Assembly (NCBI GenBank): GCA_037178975.1
Contig: JASJZH010000004.1
Span: forward strand, 7,750,001-7,814,000
Length of the DNA stretch: 64,000 nt
Direction: 5' to 3'
Source: Oscheius tipulae
Lineage: Eukaryota > Nematoda > Chromadorea > Rhabditida > Rhabditidae
Of the stretch, positions 34,629 to 47,840 are shown one piece after another; positions within the stretch are counted from its first letter, which is position 1, and every line of letters starts with the position of its first letter. A program made the position numbers and the translations under genes. The notes under the pieces are model-generated. The model saw only the letters and a program-made list of their open reading frames with translations. It was not told where the DNA came from and did not search any database.

Positions 34629-37600
34629 ATGCGTTTCTCGCTAGCCTCAGCTCGGGAACTTGTCAACCAGGGCAACTTTGGAGAGGCCCTTCAGCACTAT
34701 CTTATGGTCCTCGTACAGGTCAGGAAGAATGACATCGATACGTTTGCAAAGGAGTTTGGCCAGTGTATTGACTGCTACGCTTCCAGGTACTCTTTCTGTT
34801 TTCCTTTTTGAAAACTTATTTTCAGTTACGAGTGTACACCAGTGAAGCTCCATAACCTTGTTGGTCCTGTAACTTCGCTCTTCTCCAAAAATGCGTATAT
34901 TCATGCTCTCCTGGGAATACAGTTGGCGGCAAAAGGTACCAATTTCTCGAATTTCATTCACCTTGCTCTCTCTCCAGGACTTCACACGGAAGCCTACAAA
35001 ATGATGAGACACTTCCTCGACAAGTGCGTGACCGATGAAGAACGAGCTTATGCCGCAGCAGTCAGAATTGTACTAAACAATCTGACCACTGCCCTCTTCG
35101 ATTCCTGGCACATGATCATGCTCAACAACAAGGTTTGTCTTTGGGCTTTCAGATAATCGTCGAATAACTTAGAGAAGGAACGAATACTATCTCGACGCCA
35201 TCAACAAGATCCCACACGGGAGGGTTGTTCTGGAGATCGGATCAGGGACTGGACTTCTTTCTGTCATGGCTCACAAGTGGGTTTGACAGGTTATACCGTT
35301 ACAAGTTGATAAGTTTAGTCGTGATCTGGATGTAGTTGCAGTTGAAGAGTCAAAAGAACTAGTCAATGTGACGAAGAACACTTTCAAGCAGAACAGAAAG
35401 AATAATCAGAGAATCCTGGAAGTTTTTCACTGCAATTCGTCAGAGTTTGAAATGAGGAGAGAGGGCATGGCCAAGAAGGTTGGTATTTCACATTGTATGT
35501 AGTTAAATATCTAGCCCGATCTTAATTCAGTATTGCTCTTATGCTCCACGCCTTTGCAAACAGAGACCACTTTTCAGGCTGACGTCCTGATTACCGAGAT
35601 CCTCGACTGCTCCGCCTTCGGAGAGGGCATCGTCCAGACTTACATTGACGCTCACAAGCGTCTCGTAGATCCCAGAAACTGTATCTTCATCCCGAGACAA
35701 GTCGTAGTTTACGCCACTCTTGTCCAATCCGAGAAACTTTATCAAGTCCACGCCTACATGGACTACCGGACCGAATGGGTCACTCAATGTGGAAAACTAC
35801 CTAAAGATCCCTACTGGTGCGATTCGCTGGAGAACTACCCGGATCTGATTAAGCTCTCTGACCCTGTAGAATGTCTGGGAGTGAATCTGGCGAGTACGGC
35901 GGATCTGGAGAGTCTTGTCCGATCCTCAATGGCAAAAATCACTATCAACACTAAGCAGAAGGGAAAAATCCATGCTATCGTCGTTCATTGGAGGTAGGAG
36001 GTAGTTTATTCTGTTACAAAACCAATTCTTAGGGCTGAAATGACGGACAAGGTCTGGATGGATTCGAACATGGAAGGGTCGTGCTGGGAGTACGGAATCT
36101 ATCCCGTCCTGCAGCCGAAATCCGTTCTCAAGAAGCAGAAAGTCAGTGTCGACGTGATCATAACTCACGAAGGAAAAAAGCTGTCCCTTGTTCTGAGTGA
36201 AGAGAGGGTGAGTACCTTTGTTCAATCGAAAAATTTTGTTCCTGTTCCAGACAAGCAAAAGCCCAGCTCACTACGCCACAAAAGACCAATATCTATCCAT
36301 CTGTCATGATCAGGGCGTCACGAAGGAGATTGAGGCGGACTGTCGAGAGTCTGACGAGTCTATATATGTCTGCAATCCGTTCGATTGGAAGGCTATCCCG
36401 GCACTGTGAGTTTTTTATTCTATAGTTTTTGAAAATTTCATTTATCTAGAAATGCATATTACCTTGTCCAGTTCCCACTCTACTCCGAAAAGATCAACAA
36501 ACATGTCCCAAAGTTTGGAGCAGCTGTCATGGGGAAGAAGAAGTTCGGGCAAGATGGAGGTTATACTTACGCTATCGGTATGAGTCCTACCTGGCTTTCG
36601 AAAGAATGCTCTCAGAACCACCCTACGACCGTGTAGTCTTTTGGCCCTTCCTTCCAGACGGTGGATTCAATTCAGAGGCCATCTCCGTCCACATTCCAGG
36701 AGTCGTGAAGGGATGGCGAGTCGCTTGCGAGGAAGATCAAATCCCGTACAAGTCACCGAGAGTCACACCACGTAAGTTTATTTAGTTTGTAGCACAGTAA
36801 GAGGTTTTCAGCGGTCCTGAACTGTCATGCCCAACTGGTCTATTCGGACGATCTCGCGATTAGATGTCGTCTCCAGCCCGACTCGCATTTCGGAATTGAT
36901 GTGAACTCTCCAAACCATATGATGAACCTTTTTGAGTGCCGGGATATAAGAATACGTGAGTTTTTTTTCTCTTCCTTTGTTGCAATGGAAATGCAAACAC
37001 GCTGCCAATACGGATTGATTCCAGTGTTGCAGACGTACTATCTCAGGCCATTAAAGGGTTTTTCTAATAGTACGAGTTCCATCCGTGTCTCATTGGACCA
37101 GTCGAGACAATTCGGGAGCGGAATAATAATACAATTTGTTGCGGACGTACAAGACGTGGTGTTACATCCTGGTCTACCTTGATCGATTGAACATACTTGT
37201 AGATTTGCGCAGACGATTCCCTCCTACTACCGGGTTGAATTATAGAGACACAGAATAAATTTCAAGACATAAAATAACTTTCAGACAACTTCGAGCACAC
37301 CAAGATGTCCGAAGAGTTCGAGCCGTTCAGTCTCAACCTCCAGGCCATGTTCGACACTCCTGAAATCTACTCCGAACACGCTCAATCTTGCGTCATCCCT
37401 GTAAGTCTAAATTCTGAAATTCTTTCATGGACTCTCTTCAGGTCGAATGTACCCAAGACGGTCACGTCGACGGAGTTTTGTACTGGTGGACGGGGAGAAC
37501 AATTGACAGCAGGACTCTTCCCTGCTGTGCATTTGTCTTCTACGACCGTATTCAAGTGGTCAAGAGACAGACAGTCCCGATCCGATGGGATTTCCACAAT

Positions 37601-37636
37601 GGATACCTGTTAATGTCTATCGAACCAACGTCATAG
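34629..37636 (+). CDS. PRMT9: Protein arginine methyltransferase 9 (PRMT9)
   Basis: PRMT9 symmetrically dimethylates arginine using S-adenosylmethionine; its known human substrate is the splicing factor SF3B2. The start follows an ATTCCAG acceptor by one base. Exon 1 (34629-34786) and exons 2-3 encode a TPR-like N-terminus (FGEALQHYLMVL). Methyltransferase motif I is in exon 4 (VVLEIGSGTGLLSVMA), motif II/post-I Glu in exon 5 (VVAVEESKEL), and the double-E type loop in exon 6 (LITEILDCSAFGEGIV). Exons 7-11 carry the second, degenerate methyltransferase-like half typical of PRMT9 and PRMT7, and the last exons end in DVLYWWTG-like blocks (GVLYWWTGRT) at 37469-37636. The second half of the long intron 36957-37284 holds nothing recognised. 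A poly(A) signal is at 37745-37750. The TPR start and the GLFGEG-like motif favour PRMT9 over PRMT7. Confidence 0.9.
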
Positions 37637-37827
37637 TTTACTGTTTCATATCATACTCAGCTAGTTACTATATCTCACCCGTATCTCGCATCACGTCCGG
37701 TGACTACAACTTGTCATATTGTACATGTCCACGATACATTTATTAATAAATCATTTCCTGATGAAAGCAAGATTATCCCGTATTTCTTTGAAAGGCAAGC
37801 CTATAGAGAGCAGTCTTAAAAACCTGA

Positions 37828-40793
37828 TCACCTCCTCCTGGTCTGACAGTTACCACCAGAGAGGGAAATATTGTCAAGAGCGATAGTCTTCTGATTAAAC
37901 TTGGCGTTGTTGTAGATCAAGAGGAAAATCTTGTCTGTCCGACTGACTTTGATCTTGGCCGCCACTCTGTTCCATGTTTTAGCTGCCACTCTTTGGGATT
38001 GGCATCTGGATTGAGGGAAGTTTTGTGATGCAAAATAGGGTACTTACTTGTAGAGGGAGTCGACACAGATCCGAACATCGACTTCTTCAGATGGATAGAT
38101 ATCGACGGAGAGATTGATGGGTCCTGAAAGATAGGCTGTTTTGGGTCAAGTGAATCTAGCTTTTTGAACACTTGACAGACTACAGCTCCAAAAGTCTCTT
38201 GCACTGTCGAAAGTTTCACACTTATAGTCTCGGCATGATAAACTTGGCCTGCTAACTCTCTTGTAACGTCCCGAGTCTCTCTGACTGTCAAATAAGCCTT
38301 TAAGAACATCTTTTAAAACTTTTTAAGATTGCATGTCTGCTTCCATTGCAACATTTACGAATTGGGTTCAAACAATGAAAAAGGACAGTTTTCATTAAAA
38401 AAAAAGTACGCCAGATAGAAGTTTTCTACCCTCACTCACCATCAATCCATCCTCTCCTCAACAGTCCAGAGTAGCTCAGTGGTTCCATTTGAGACAGTCC
38501 GTAGCGATTTACTGAACCAGTTCGATACTACGGTATCCCATAAAACTTACATCTGTCCTTCTTAGCAGCAATGGAAATGTTGTTGAACTGTTGGCTGAGA
38601 AGTCTTAAATCCGTCCATCCACATTCCTTGTTCCCGTCAAAATCGCACATCAACTTCACACAATTCGAGCAGTCACATCTCATAGAGTCTGTCTCGTTTA
38701 TACAGCGACCAATGCTAAAAGTTTTTTTTCGTACACAATAGGAATACAGTACCTTTGAATGTTAACTTTCTTGCAGTGTCTGTCACACTGGGCGTCATCT
38801 CCTGTCCTTCCACAATGAAGGTCCATGACTCGAAGAGGAGAGTCCTTCCAGACCTCGTTTTTCATCACCTCTCCGCTGTATTCAGTTCTGTGAATCTCCT
38901 TCTCTTCGAAAGTTTTCGTTCCTTTGGCAATTTTTGGGATGCTTCCGCCCTCGATTCGACGGACTGGAGCCCGTTTGGCTTGACAGATACATCGCTTGAT
39001 GAAGGGGAATTCTTTTTGACGGAGACATCGAGCACTCATTCTGAAGAAGTTGCGTTAAAAGACATGGATGAAAAATCTTACCCATCCTCTCCTAGCTGTT
39101 TACACTTTGACTTGCAACGCAAAAGCCCCTCTCGTCCGATGCATTGCTGTTGTTCATCGTCGGGAGCGGGTACCTGGCCGGAAATGGAGTGGGTTGATTG
39201 GTGAACGAGGGTTGTACAGTCTCCTGAAACAGCACTGGATCAGCGAGTTTCAGATGACAGTGGATGTTCTTTTTTGCGGAAGTATCACTGGAGACAATAT
39301 ATTTTCACAAATTTTTTTTTCTGATTTTCTGCTTGATAAAAACCATTCAGCTTACCAAATCGACAATATCTTCTTCTCAACGTTTCTACATCTCCTCTTT
39401 TCTTCAACGGAAAGACTGCTGATGCTCGCTGGTTGTTGGACGAGAATGCTCTGGGAAAACCTTGTGTCTGAAATGGTAATTAGACAAGGTTCTTGAGTCA
39501 AATACCTTAGGAACAGTACCCACTTCGTTCAAGTCAACACTTTGTCTCTCAATGGTCTTGGTTGTTGTCTCTAGAATTGCAGCCGTCTTTCGTCGGTCTT
39601 CAGGACAAGAAACGAAGCCAGCGTTCAAGTCATCCAGCATTATCACATCTCCTTCTGTCACGTTGGTGAATTTGAAATAGACCTGTAAACAACAATGAGT
39701 ACTTCTCAACAATTTGGTAACTTGGAAGTCTTTAGTCTCTGGGACAGTCTCATTTACGTAGGCTCCATTGGGAGAGTTGATGGGAGCACAGAAGACCGTC
39801 TCACCTCCTTCCCTGCAAGTTTCGATCGATGGAATCAGTACTAACTACGCTTACTTGAAGCAGAGTTCAGCTTTGATCCAAGGTGATCTCCAAAGTCGAG
39901 CTGTGATCTCAACAGAGGACTTGGAGCACAGGTTACCACAGGTGGAGAGGGTCAACTCGGGACTTGCTCTTCGCCCAACAGATGCCAGGTAAAGACCGTC
40001 TGTAAGCTATTGGTCAGTTTCGAAGCTGATTTCCCTGGTCTCGTCTCAGCTGGTCTTATTTGATCTGTGGCTGCACTGAATCTCTGCGGAGTTAAAGAGC
40101 TGAACTCAAATGGTTCATCTTCTAGTCCACCCCTTATCCATTCAATCCTCCCGAACAAACGTTTACGTTCCGCAAGAGGGGATTTATCCACTTTTTCCGT
40201 CTTACACCCTCGCTCTCTCCGGAAAACTGGGTTCCCATAAAAAGAAGAATGAGATAACCAACTGACCGGGACGCTCTCCAGCCGCGAACGGCATTTCCGT
40301 GGCCGCTTTCGCCTCGAACCAATCCGCCTCGAGTGACCTCTGCCAGCTGCACGTGTTCGAAGTGAAACTGTCCGAACAATGGTACGGCGCCTGAATTGGC
40401 CCGTGAAAGAAGGCGAGAGTTCTTACCGATCCGCAGTAATTGGACTGTGAAAGTAGCTTGTTCAGATTGGAGTGGGTTTGGAGAGAATTCATCGAGTAGG
40501 AGAGCTTGACTGGATCAGAACCGCCTTGGCAATAGGCAGGAGGCAAACGGCATCGGCAGACGAAGGAATGGATTCCGAATAGGGACAACAGAGTACCTAA
40601 AAGAACCGTATCATCTTTTTGTCTCTTTGTCTTACTTTTCCTCTGTCTCTCTGTCTCTCCATGTCTCTCTGTCACTTACCTGAGCTCCTCAAGTAGCACC
40701 CACTACTGATTCTGCCAGGATACGCCTCTCGACACCGCCTGTCACAGTCCTCATCTGTTCCTTCCCTCTGTGGACAGACATCTTCCACAATTT
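37828..40793 (-). CDS. Secreted MAM-domain protein with Cys-rich modules (N-terminus unresolved)
   Basis: MAM domains mediate adhesion in extracellular or membrane-anchored proteins. From the first exon seen (40793, after TTTTCAG) the order is: a Cys-rich module (DVCPQREGTDEDCDRRCREAY), a first MAM-like unit with a C-terminal half LWRSPWIKAELCFK...VIMLDDLNAGFVSC (about 39950-39600), a linker and a second Cys-rich module (about 39220-39060), a third (GRTGDDAQCDRHCKKV, about 38780), and a second MAM unit. That unit starts CDFDGNKECGWTDL (about 38630) and ends IALDNISLSGGNC, with the stop at 37828-37830. MAM hallmarks are the starting C-D-F-D...C-G-W and the terminal hydrophobic-LD-D/N-I...C. 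A signal peptide exon was not found. No transmembrane segment is seen at the C-terminus. Confidence 0.7.
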
Positions 40794-43009
40794 CTGAAAA
40801 TTTTCCATTCATAAGTTAACTTTCACCCCGTTTCCCTTTTCCGAACAATTTTGTCGAGAAATCGACCGAGACCACCTCGCAAATCCCTCTCTCCCGATTG
40901 CGGGCTATGAAAGGGAGAAGGTGACTTCCCTCCCTTTCCACACCTCATCCGAATCGACATTCCTTCATACTGCCCGCTGTTTATGATCAGCCGAGTGGAA
41001 AACAGGAGACCGTAAAAAAGCTGGACCAACTCCCCGTCACCTAGTGTTTTTATTGACCGTGATCTTGCCCCATGGATCCAACAAGCCAGGTTGTTGCAGA
41101 AGACGACCGGTTAGGCCAAGGAAAAGGACAGAGAGGGGACAATCCCGACGAAATTAGCGCCTTGTTAGCCGAAACCCACAGAGATTGACAGAGAGACCGG
41201 ATCCCGAACCGAGTACTATTAGCTTCACATCGAGGAAGTGGAAGAACAGTCGGGCATCGAGTTTTTGGGAATGAAACAGAGATCGATCAACAAAAAGAGA
41301 CGACCTGTTCCAGACCACTATCATCCACTCGGAAGATAAGGAGCTGACAGAAAGACTGACCATAAACGGGACTGTCGAAAAGTTGACCTGTCAGAGCTGG
41401 AAGAGAGAAGAAAGGAAAGGGTGAGTCAAAAGGACCAAGATCAACTGAAACTGGAAGAGCCAAGTTCAGAAGCTTCTAATTAAAAATGGATTCAGACGTT
41501 GCCAGAGAAAGAGGGAAGGCGTTTTAGACCAGTGAGCCTCTATTTGGCTGTACGGAAAGCAGGTCCGACTTGATACCCTGTAGAAGTCTTAGTAAGAGTG
41601 AGCAAGGTGACATGTCGAGTGGAACAAGGTGAAATGGTGAACTACAGATGAATGACAGAAGCCATAGGGTTCACCCGACATTGGACTGTAAGGGAGCCCG
41701 ATACAAAACTACCCATGTGTGTTCTTTTATCTCTAAGATACATTTCTTCCCTTTCTCCCAGGGCCAGATAGAGACAGATCCGTCAAAAAGGATCAAAGCG
41801 CGATTTGCATCTCATCCCTACCAGTTTGTGTTAGCCTTGTCCAAATATAGACAGGATTTGCCTCCCGGCTAGATTGAAACATGTTCTTTAAGGGGGTTCG
41901 TGCTTAGACCAAAAGGCACTTGAATATCGCAAGTGCTGCCTTTGATCTGCCCTTTTAGACTTTCGTTATTTTCGTAAAAGACAGACAGATGTTCCCCTTT
42001 TCTCGAGATGCTGATCCAGCAAATTGAGCCCGATGTGTGGATTCGCGTGTTCTTCGCCTCACAAACCGAATGGGCTGTGACAGGGGCCGATGGGTCGCGC
42101 CTCTGCCTATGTTGGTCAATCCTCTATCCGCTCCGACGCCATCCGTGGATTGCACCCACAAAATCCTTGAATTTGGGAGAGAAAGGCGAGCGGAAGAGGC
42201 GACGAATGAGGAAGGATTAGTGAAAGGGAAAGAGCTCTAATAACATGTAGGACAAATTCAGTCTAAATATTTTCGTCCCAAGACAACCGGCTATCACAAG
42301 GATCGGAATGAGGGGTTAGGAGATGCTCTTCACCCCTAAACTCATACAAAAAAGTACAAAAACTCTTTTTTGGAAGCGAACTTTTACCCTTTGGCCTGCG
42401 GTTACAGGTGAGACGATTTTCCGGCTCACTGACTTTTATTGTCCTTTTGTTCCATTTACGAGAATTTCCTCATGAGTCAAAGGTTTTGGGTTCAAAAAGA
42501 GGTTCCATTGTGGTAAAGCAAAGAGCCAATAGGAAGAATCTCAAAGTAGTTACAGAACCAATACCTGCATTCGTCAGAGAGACAGCTGTACATGCTCGCA
42601 CCTTAAGACATTGCTTCTCCTTCAAGACAATTTTGAGTAGCAGCTTCTAAATTGCCCGATGTCCTCCAATTTCAAATTTTAACACTAAGAGCAATCAAAA
42701 CTATAAAGTTCCAACAGTGTGTAAGGAGGTTTGTTGTTTGTAGGATTAGTTTATTTTTGGATCCTTGGAAGTCTTTGTAAAGTTTTAAATTTGGAGGAGT
42801 TACTGGGACGTACCGCAAAGTTTTGAGAAAGGAAGGGAAAAAGAAACCTTTGTCACATGCACTTAAGCCTTCTACCAAAATTAGAAGTATGCCGAGGAAG
42901 ATCCACATCTGCTTCACAGCTACGGCTGAGACTGACTCACAGCCGGTCAGTCGTCGTGCCCCAGCCCCCGAGGCGCCCCGCCCACAAAAACTGCAGCACC
43001 TTCTCTCTC

Positions 43010-43043
<34 letters not shown>

Positions 43044-43361
43044 ACCCACAAAATATCCAACCTGCCAGAGCCGTTTTTACAGCTAAATTGAGGGTGAAGA
43101 CAGAGAGCGCAATTTCACTTTTGTCGCGATGACGAAAGACAGATAACCAGGTGTCTTTCGGAAGTCCCCGAGAGGGACACTTTTCGGCGATGTTTCTACA
43201 GCTTGACTGGTTTTCGAAGCAGGTAATTGTCAAGGATTAACAGGATTATTCGCCTGTTGATAGGCTTGAAAAGATAGATGGAGATAAAAGTTTATTTGAA
43301 AGAATAATCTCTCGCGTCCTGAGGGGAGATACTTTCAGAGAAGGCTGCCAGATCGTCTATT
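40794..43361. other. Intergenic region
   Basis: No gene is clearly supported. The 5' exon(s) of the MAM protein should lie in 40.8-41.5 kb but none with a signal peptide could be chosen. Several frames of 60-125 codons at 42.4-43.2 kb arise across a simple repeat. The right end is the 3' flank of the innexin gene. Confidence 0.4.
43011..43041. repeat. (CT)n microsatellite
   Basis: About 15 CT units in the 3' flank of the innexin gene; it accounts for the Arg/Glu- and Ser/Leu-repeat open frames on both strands here. Confidence 0.9.
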
Positions 43362-46144
43362 CTAGACGAACTTGGCTGTGGTGTGCTTAGCCAGCGGCTG
43401 GTTGATTTCCTCGTCGTCTGAATCGTCGTTGATACAGCCGGCAAGGTTTCGCATGGCAATGGTCAGGTACCTGAAAGTTATGACTTTTCAATGTGTGGAT
43501 GACATTGAATCTCTTTTTTTCAATCAGTGAAACTACTTTGGTTTGTGCTGTTTTGTTTGTAAAGTTTGCAAAGAAACGTTCGCGTTCGTTTTTGACAGAT
43601 TTTTGGACCAAGAACAAGTCGAAGATAGAATCAAATGGCTGGCTAGAAAGCTAAAAATGACCAGTTTTTTTCCTATCATGCAAGCTCTAATATCATTGAG
43701 TGCAAAGAATAGTTGGGCCAATCTGGTGTCTATTCGCTTATGGACAGTAAACTTGAGATTCAACTCACGAGGTGGGCATGTCTCCCAGATTCTCGCTCAT
43801 CTGCTGCAGAATGAACAGTCCATCTGATCCCAGAGCTCTGTAGAATCGCTCCTTCGACACGTCCGTCGGGAATCCTGGCTGTGACTGAAGATAAGTCTCC
43901 ACAGTGGATCTGGCAGTGCTCCTGATGCACAGTCTGGCCATCCAACGAGCGCAGTTCCATGTGGAGACGAGAGCCACAAATAGGAACCAGAACCAGAGGA
44001 AAATAAACAGCTTCTCGTAGTAGATGTTCAGTCCCAATACACAAAGAACAGTATCCAATTGGACACTGGCCGGGCGACGTCGCTGGAAATCACAGTGTGT
44101 GATTCTCGGAAAGTGACCAGTCTTCTGCCAGTCAGCTCCTGCTGCAAGGTCTAGAACGAGGTTTGGGCCCCAGAGTGTGTAGTGGGGAGAGCCGAGGAGA
44201 TTATTCAACCAGAGCCACTAAAGTAGAAGGGTTTCACTAAAAGATGCTAACAGGCCTGAAACCAGGCGTTGATTGCCTGAAGGACCGTGGAAATGGAGTA
44301 GTAAAGAGCCATGTCTCTACTCTTCTTCCGTCTAGCTAGACGTAGACCATCCCAGATGTAGACCGACGGACGTCCTTCGAACATGGCGATGCGAGCTGAG
44401 AAACAATAAGTTGAGCCTAACGAAACATCTCTCTTTGATTCTATGATGTCTGTCAATAACTGACTGCCTTTCAAGCACAAAGTTTTGCGTTCCTGGGCAA
44501 TCAATGACTTTTGGGACCTAGGAAAAGAGCTATGTTAGCAGAAAACTCAGTGTAACTGTGCCTGTTTGTGATGGTATCCGGTTAGGAGAATAGTCCGAAT
44601 TTAGCTCTACTATTTGCCAACGTGGTCCGGTCAGTGGTCTGTCTATAGGTATCTGTCCAAGCTTGAAAGGTCCTCCTTTCAATGCGGGCACTAGGTGAAA
44701 TAGATTCACTTAGAATAATTGAAAGTTGGGCAGCTGTTCAAAGACAGTCTGACAGAAACCAATTGACAGGCTAGTGGCAGCAAAAACTGTCGTAAAGTGA
44801 AAGTTAGCCTTAGCATGCGCCTTGTCTGTACTTTGCCTAAACCCTGTCGGCAAACTGAAATGGTGCTAGACATGATCTCAGAATCAGCTGACTACGCGAA
44901 AACTGAAATGTGCGAGCGGAAGATATAAAGGTGCTAAAACGTCAGAAAGATGCTCACCGCTCAGTTTAAAGGTGCATATGCCCGATACAAACATTATTCA
45001 TAAACAGACTAGCTTCATAGAGAAACTTGTTGCGCCTTGATTGATGGATCTTCTCTCACAATGCAACAGCAAAATCTAGCTGCCATCTTCATGGGTCTCC
45101 TTCCACTGATGCCAGCAACTACAGCCATAAATTAACTCACATTTGAAGGAAGCATCGTTATCCTTGACTGTTGACCAGAACTTGTCTACGTATCTGATGG
45201 CTCCAGCCAGATCATACCCTAAATATTACGGTATTCGGCTTGTAGCCCTAATTCTTACCGCTGTAAGCGACCAGAGCCTTCCAAACAAATCTGGGCAGAT
45301 AGAAGAGGAAGGCCTGAACGGCTAGAATGTAGGGCACCTGAATTTGAGCCATACCCTTCAAAAAAATACACTCTCCTACCCACTGATAATAGGTAATCGG
45401 TTGTTTTCTTCTGTCATCGGCCTCAAACTCGAGCTGTTCATCCAAGGCGACGAAATATGTTCCGTGCACGTAGCAATACTGGTTTACAAAGTCTTGCCAC
45501 TGTTTCGTGAACTGTGCCGGACTCCAACAGTTGATCGGATCGCCCATGAAGTGACCGGACAGCATGATCACCGCCGACAGTGCCAAGATGCATACTGTCA
45601 ATCGTGAGTTCAATCGGTCGGCCTGGAATGATGCTGGTAAGAAGGGGGTACACGCTTGTATTTGCTGTGTCTCTTGTCTGTTTGAGAGCGAGAACAACCG
45701 CCATCCGCGTCGTCTTGTTCGCGGGCAACATGCTAGCGCCAGACATTGACTGATGGCCAGGGATAAGGAAGAAGAACTGAATCGGAAATGCCATAGGCCT
45801 GTATGATGTTTTGATATGCTGGAAGGACGGCGTGATCTATATTAACCTTTTTTGAAAGTTTGGGCTAATGCCTATCACTTAGTATCGATCCATACCTGTC
45901 ATTTTGGGAAGTGAAAACCTACAAAAAAAACATATAATACTACTAAAACATTTTAGGGTTTTTGAGAAAATGATTCTGTCCCTGTATTTCTTAAAGATTA
46001 CTACCATCCAAGGAAAGCATAGTGCGGAAATAATAGTGAATAGCATCTAAACGATAAAGAACTTACAAAATCACCCTTCGGCTGTTGAAAGACCCTCCCA
46101 ATGAGGGCCGTCACCGAGTTGATGGCGCCCACTTGGCTGCTCAT
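43362..46144 (-). CDS. Innexin gap-junction protein
   Basis: Innexins form invertebrate gap junctions and have four membrane spans. The ATG at 46144 directly follows TTTTTTCAG, a trans-splice-type acceptor. Exon 1 encodes the short cytoplasmic N-terminus (SSQVGAINSVTALIGRVF). The next exon (about 45622) has DRLNSRLTVCILALSAVIML and the extracellular GDPINCWSPAQFT with its cysteines, then the pan-innexin signature YYQWVPYILAVQAFLFYLP split by an intron after YYQW. Later exons give the second pair of membrane segments and NYYEKLFIFLWFWFLF-like helix 4 (IYYEKLFIFLWFWFLF, about 44030). A cytoplasmic tail ends in KHTTAKFV. The intron at about 44258-44221 starts GC (38 nt). The intron 45138-44402 is long (about 740 nt). 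Which innexin paralogue this is cannot be decided by eye. Confidence 0.93.
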
Positions 46145-47378
46145 CTGAAAAAAATTTGCACATGATCACTACAAAGTTTTTAAACAGAAACACGTTTCTC
46201 TGACTCTCGATGTCAGGGGTGAAAAGTGTGAATCGAGGCGCGCGCTCGAGGAGCAGCCAGCGACAATGGATGGGACTGTATTACAAAGGGTACACACACA
46301 GAAGAAGCGCACTCCTCACTCGCGAGCAGTCTTCCGCCAGAGAGAAATCTTGATGCTAATAAACCTACCATTTATGGTTCTGATGGCAGATTTCTTGCAG
46401 GAAGTGGACTTGGGGAAAAAAAACCTTTTAGGGTTTATCATAGTGAGAGTACTACGATGGGCAGATTCAATTAGCGGCGCAAAGAGCAGCGTAGGCCAAA
46501 ATAGAAGAGATTTGGGGGAGAAAAAAAGCAAGCATAACAGAGTGTCGATGGACAAAGAACACCATTTGGAAGTTCGACTTGTGATCCGAGATTGAGTCTG
46601 TTCTGAACGTGAGTCTGTTCAATGGTTCGCAAACTTTTGTACTTTGAGCACGTCCAAATATAGTTTCGCTGCTAGGTAAGGCTGTATTCACCTTATAGAA
46701 TTCTTTGCAAGCTCATTCTAATGAAAAACTGACAAAAAAACTAGATCCGTTTGGATTTGTCGAGAGAGATCTTCGCGCAGATTGATGAGGAAGATGAAAA
46801 AATGTTAGTTTGTTTACAGACAGGGTCATGCCTAGAAGCAAAGCAACACAGTAAAATTTGGGAAAAAAATCCAGGAAAAAAAGTGACAAATGGCATTGCT
46901 AAAAATTTGTCGCTGTTTTCATGTCGCTTGATAGCTGTCTTGTCTTTGACATTCAATGGCGGGACAGTACGAAAGGCATTGGAATAATAGTGAGAGGGCA
47001 CGGACAAAGTGACAGGCTCCGTGTACCAACTCTGCCCTGGTTACCAGGACAAAAACTGATATGGTGAATACAGAGAGACCATTGGATTCCCCCAAAACGC
47101 GGCAAAAACTAACCTTCCAATATCGTTCGCTATCCTTCTCTCTCCTAAGACCTCTCTTCTCTAAGAAGACAGCGGCAGAAGACTGCCGCCTCCTCACTGT
47201 ATGTTCGTAGTATTACACGGCGGCTTAGAGTGATCATCGCATTTGTAAGCAAACTCTCTTTCCAGCATTCGACAGCACTTTCTGTTCTTTCCAAAACTGT
47301 CAGAGAAAATGCTAGAAAACAAGTACGTGGGGAACTTTATTTACAGAAACGAGTGGTCAAGTGCTTGAAGAGTTCTCG
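46145..47378. other. Intergenic region upstream of the innexin
   Basis: Likely innexin promoter near 46.2 kb. Frames of 75-110 codons on both strands are of low complexity and lack family resemblance; none is supported. Confidence 0.4.
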
Positions 47379-47840
47379 TTAGAGGAGTTGAAAGAAGGGT
47401 TGATTGTAAGCGATGGGGTTGCTCATAAGGCGCAGGAAACGGATGTCATCTGAAGAAGCTTAGTATTTAAGGTTGCCTCACCCTCGCTGGGTCCAAAGAA
47501 CTGCGGCATGTAGTAATGCTGAGAGTACATGGGCATTCTGGCAACGTAGGGACGGTAGTATGGGTTAAACATCTGGTACTGGTAGGGGTTACTGGTCTGA
47601 AATAGGCTTCTCCATCGAACAAGTTCAGCTAACCATGGAAGGAACAAGATCCATGGATGTCTGGACTTCTGGACTGGACTGCGCGCTTGTCTTTGTTGCC
47701 AGATGGTCATTGACCACAACTACAGTATCATCATCGAACTGGTAGAGATCGTCTTTGCTTGGTTGACGTCGAACCTCAATGTCTTGAAGGATCGATGAAC
47801 TGACGAGCATCGGTAAAAGTAATAAGACTAACATGGACAT
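47379..47840 (-). CDS. Small secreted Tyr/Pro/Met-rich protein
   Basis: Three exons encode about 115 residues. The start at 47840 gives a strong signal peptide (MSMLVLLLLPMLVSSS), followed by an acidic stretch (DDLYQFDDDTVVVV). A 37-nt intron at about 47632-47596 leads to a Tyr/Pro/Gln/Met-rich exon (NPYQYQMFNPYYRPYVARMP). A 32-nt intron then leads to the last exon, which ends in NQPFFQLL with a stop at 47379-47381. There are no cysteines. It may be a structural, cuticle-associated or peptide-precursor protein, but no family was recognised. Confidence 0.6.

Noticed and set aside
38465-38530. tRNA-like A box (TAGCTCAGTGG) and B box (GTTCGATAC) spaced about 40 nt apart on the plus strand
   Set aside because: No acceptor stem or anticodon arm pairs properly, and the segment is an exon of the minus-strand MAM protein with good splice sites (NRYGLSQMEPLSYSG).
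42823-43233. Arg/Glu-rich and Ser/Leu-rich open frames
   Set aside because: They are translations of the CT microsatellite and its flanks.
46751-46987. Plus-strand 78-codon frame MDLSREIFAQIDEEDEK
   Set aside because: Lies in the innexin upstream region without splice sites or family resemblance; minus strand is equally open.
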